A stretch of DNA of 64,000 nt from the NCBI RefSeq assembly GCF_029255285.1, contig NZ_JAPUVI010000108.1, forward strand, positions 1-64,000. The letters are read 5' to 3'. This DNA is from Accumulibacter sp. Its GTDB lineage: Bacteria > Pseudomonadota > Gammaproteobacteria > Burkholderiales > Rhodocyclaceae. The number at the start of each line of letters is the position of its first letter. Position 1 is the first letter of the stretch. A model generated the notes under the pieces. The model saw nothing but the letters and a program-made list of their open reading frames with translations. It had not been told where the DNA came from and did no database searches. Below are positions 62,694-64,000 of the stretch, one piece after another. The translations under genes were made by a program, and so were the position numbers.

Positions 62694-64000
62694 ATGATGA
62701 ATCAGCTTTTTGGTAACTCCCTCCTCTTTGGTGGCAATGCGCCCTTTGTCGAGGAGTTGTACGAAAATTATCTCGACAATCCCGGTTCGGTTTCCGAACA
62801 ATGGCGAGACTATTTCGACAAGCTGGCGCAACTGCCGGGTTACGTGGCTCGCGATGTGCCGCATCTGCCGGTGATCAACGCCTTTGCCGAACAGGCGAGG
62901 AAGGGTGGTTACCGCGCTGCCGCCGTGGCGCCGGTGGACGACAGGAAACAGGTGGGCATTCTGCAGATGATCACGTCCTACCGTTTCATCGGCGATCGCT
63001 GGGCCAACCTCGACCCGCTGAAGCGCACACCGCGTCCGGACGTGCCACAGCTCGACCCGACGTACTACGGTCTCACCGATGCCGACCTGAATACCGTGTT
63101 CAACGCGGGCTCTTTCAAGGGAACACCCGATCACGCCACCTTTGGCCAGATCTACGACGCCCTGAAGGCGACCTACTGCGGATCGATTGGCGTCGAGTAC
63201 ATGTATATCAGCACGGTCGCCGAAAAGCGATGGATCCAGGACCGTCTCGAACGCATCCATTCAAAGCCGAGCTACACCGCTGAAGAACGCACGCGGATGC
63301 TTGAGCGGCTCACCGCTGCCGAGACGCTCGAGCGCTATCTGCACACACGCTATGTCGGCCAGAAGCGCTTCTCGCTCGAAGGCGGGGAATCGTTGATCGT
63401 TTCCATGGATGAGCTGATTCGCGTTGCCGGTGCCGGTGGGGTCGACGAGATCGTTGTCGGCATGGCACATCGAGGGCGCCTCAACGTTCTGGTCAATACG
63501 CTCGGCAAAGAGCCGGCGATGCTGTTCGACGAATTCGAAGGCAAGAAGGCGCAGGATCTGACGGCCGGCGACGTCAAGTATCACATGGGCTATTCGTCCG
63601 ATGTGTCCACGCCGGGCGGGCCTTGCCATCTGACTCTGGCCTTCAACCCCTCGCACCTCGAAATCGTCAACCCGGTGGTGGTCGGCTCGGTCTACTCTCG
63701 GCAGCGGCGTCGCGGCGAAAAGGGCAAGGACAAGGTGCTGGCTGTCCTGATTCACGGCGATGCAGCAGTCGCCGGTCAGGGGGTCAACCAGGAAACACTC
63801 AATTTCGGGCAGACGCGTGGCTACGGCGTCGGCGGGACCGTGCATATCGTGGTCAATAACCAGATCGGCTTCACCACTTCCGATCCGCGCGACTACCGCT
63901 CTTCGTTGTACTGCACGGACATCTTCAAGATGGCCGAAGCGCCGATCTTTCACGTCAATGGCGACGACCCGGAAGCGGTCGCGCTGGTGACCAGCATCGC
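62694..64000 (+). CDS. sucA: 2-oxoglutarate dehydrogenase E1 component (5' part)
   Basis: The first 435 codons of the thiamine-diphosphate-dependent E1 subunit that decarboxylates 2-oxoglutarate; the gene runs past the end of the window (usual length about 940). NAPFVEELYENYLDNPGSV is the E2-binding N-terminus. VGMAHRGRLNVLVNTLGKEP, YHMGYSSD and LIHGDAAVAGQGVNQE (ThDP-binding start) are canonical, and NNQIGFTTSDPRD follows. The ATG at 62694 gives the normal N-terminus. Confidence 0.97.
   Translation, partial: MMNQLFGNSLLFGGNAPFVEELYENYLDNPGSVSEQWRDYFDKLAQLPGYVARDVPHLPVINAFAEQARKGGYRAAAVAPVDDRKQVGILQMITSYRFIGDRWANLDPLKRTPRPDVPQLDPTYYGLTDADLNTVFNAGSFKGTPDHATFGQIYDALKATYCGSIGVEYMYISTVAEKRWIQDRLERIHSKPSYTAEERTRMLERLTAAETLERYLHTRYVGQKRFSLEGGESLIVSMDELIRVAGAGGVDEIVVGMAHRGRLNVLVNTLGKEPAMLFDEFEGKKAQDLTAGDVKYHMGYSSDVSTPGGPCHLTLAFNPSHLEIVNPVVVGSVYSRQRRRGEKGKDKVLAVLIHGDAAVAGQGVNQETLNFGQTRGYGVGGTVHIVVNNQIGFTTSDPRDYRSSLYCTDIFKMAEAPIFHVNGDDPEAVALVTSI

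Overview
The window looks like chromosomal DNA of a GC-rich betaproteobacterium. The mdh / GntR regulator / sdhCDAB-sdhE / gltA / sucA gene order is typical of Betaproteobacteria. PurT, NhaR, HtpX, the paired 'rSAM/selenodomain-associated' transferases and the high third-position GC content fit Rhodocyclaceae, possibly a 'Candidatus Accumulibacter'-like organism. That placement is inference from gene content and protein style; no marker was searched.

Layout. 1-1.2 kb: an ISAs1-family transposase broken by a one-base frameshift. 1.2-4.0 kb (minus): a small coupled ORF, an asparagine-synthase-like protein without the N-terminal nucleophile cysteine, and a SAM methyltransferase, ending against the IS. 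4.2-8.9 kb (minus): mutS, a secreted metallophosphatase and a branched-chain amino acid type binding protein. 9.2-15.5 kb (plus): an alanyl-tRNA editing protein, a DUF4124 protein, an exported ParB-like protein, purT, two nucleotide-sugar/glycosyl transferase-like proteins and a DUF3047 protein. 15.6-17.7 kb (minus): a Tim44-like protein and nhaR. 17.8-24.5 kb (plus): a ribosome hibernation factor, htpX, moaA, then an MscS channel and a SulP transporter that both end in cyclic-nucleotide-binding domains. 24.6-31.6 kb (minus): a lipocalin-like/FtsX-permease/ATPase export system coupled to an HD-GYP protein, then a MltB-type lytic transglycosylase. 31.7-33.4 kb: a small membrane protein, an orphan terminator that may end an unannotated RNA, a small hypothetical gene and a tRNA-Pro/Arg/His operon with a clear promoter. 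33.7-49 kb: chrA, uvrB, tyrB, an alpha/beta hydrolase, a thioredoxin-like ferredoxin, a DnaJ-like protein, a VanZ protein, a sodium:solute symporter, a TTG-started RRM protein and a small basic protein, yebC, a HerA-like ATPase and a PhzF protein. 48.3-51.0 kb: a tightly overlapping isochorismatase/DUF1272/EamA/GlxA operon. 51-55.4 kb: a crotonase, folE, a nitronate-monooxygenase-like protein, rlmJ and a MazG-like pyrophosphohydrolase. 55.6-64 kb: the TCA cluster, running off the end inside sucA.

How it works together. The last 8.4 kb encodes consecutive TCA-cycle steps (2-oxoglutarate dehydrogenase E1, succinate dehydrogenase with its flavinylation factor, malate dehydrogenase, citrate synthase) with a local GntR regulator; the mdh and sdh upstream regions carry recognisable promoter elements and inverted repeats. 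Most of the rest is housekeeping (mismatch and excision repair, tRNA, Moco, folate and purine enzymes). The points most worth a second look are the small-ORF/AsnB-like/methyltransferase cassette beside the IS, the neighbouring channel and transporter with matching sensor domains separated by a perfect 15-bp-arm palindrome, the orphan terminator at 32.2 kb, a hairpin covering the purT ribosome-binding site, and the inverted repeat enclosing the sdh -10 box. No CRISPR array, rRNA, prophage or conjugative module was seen.
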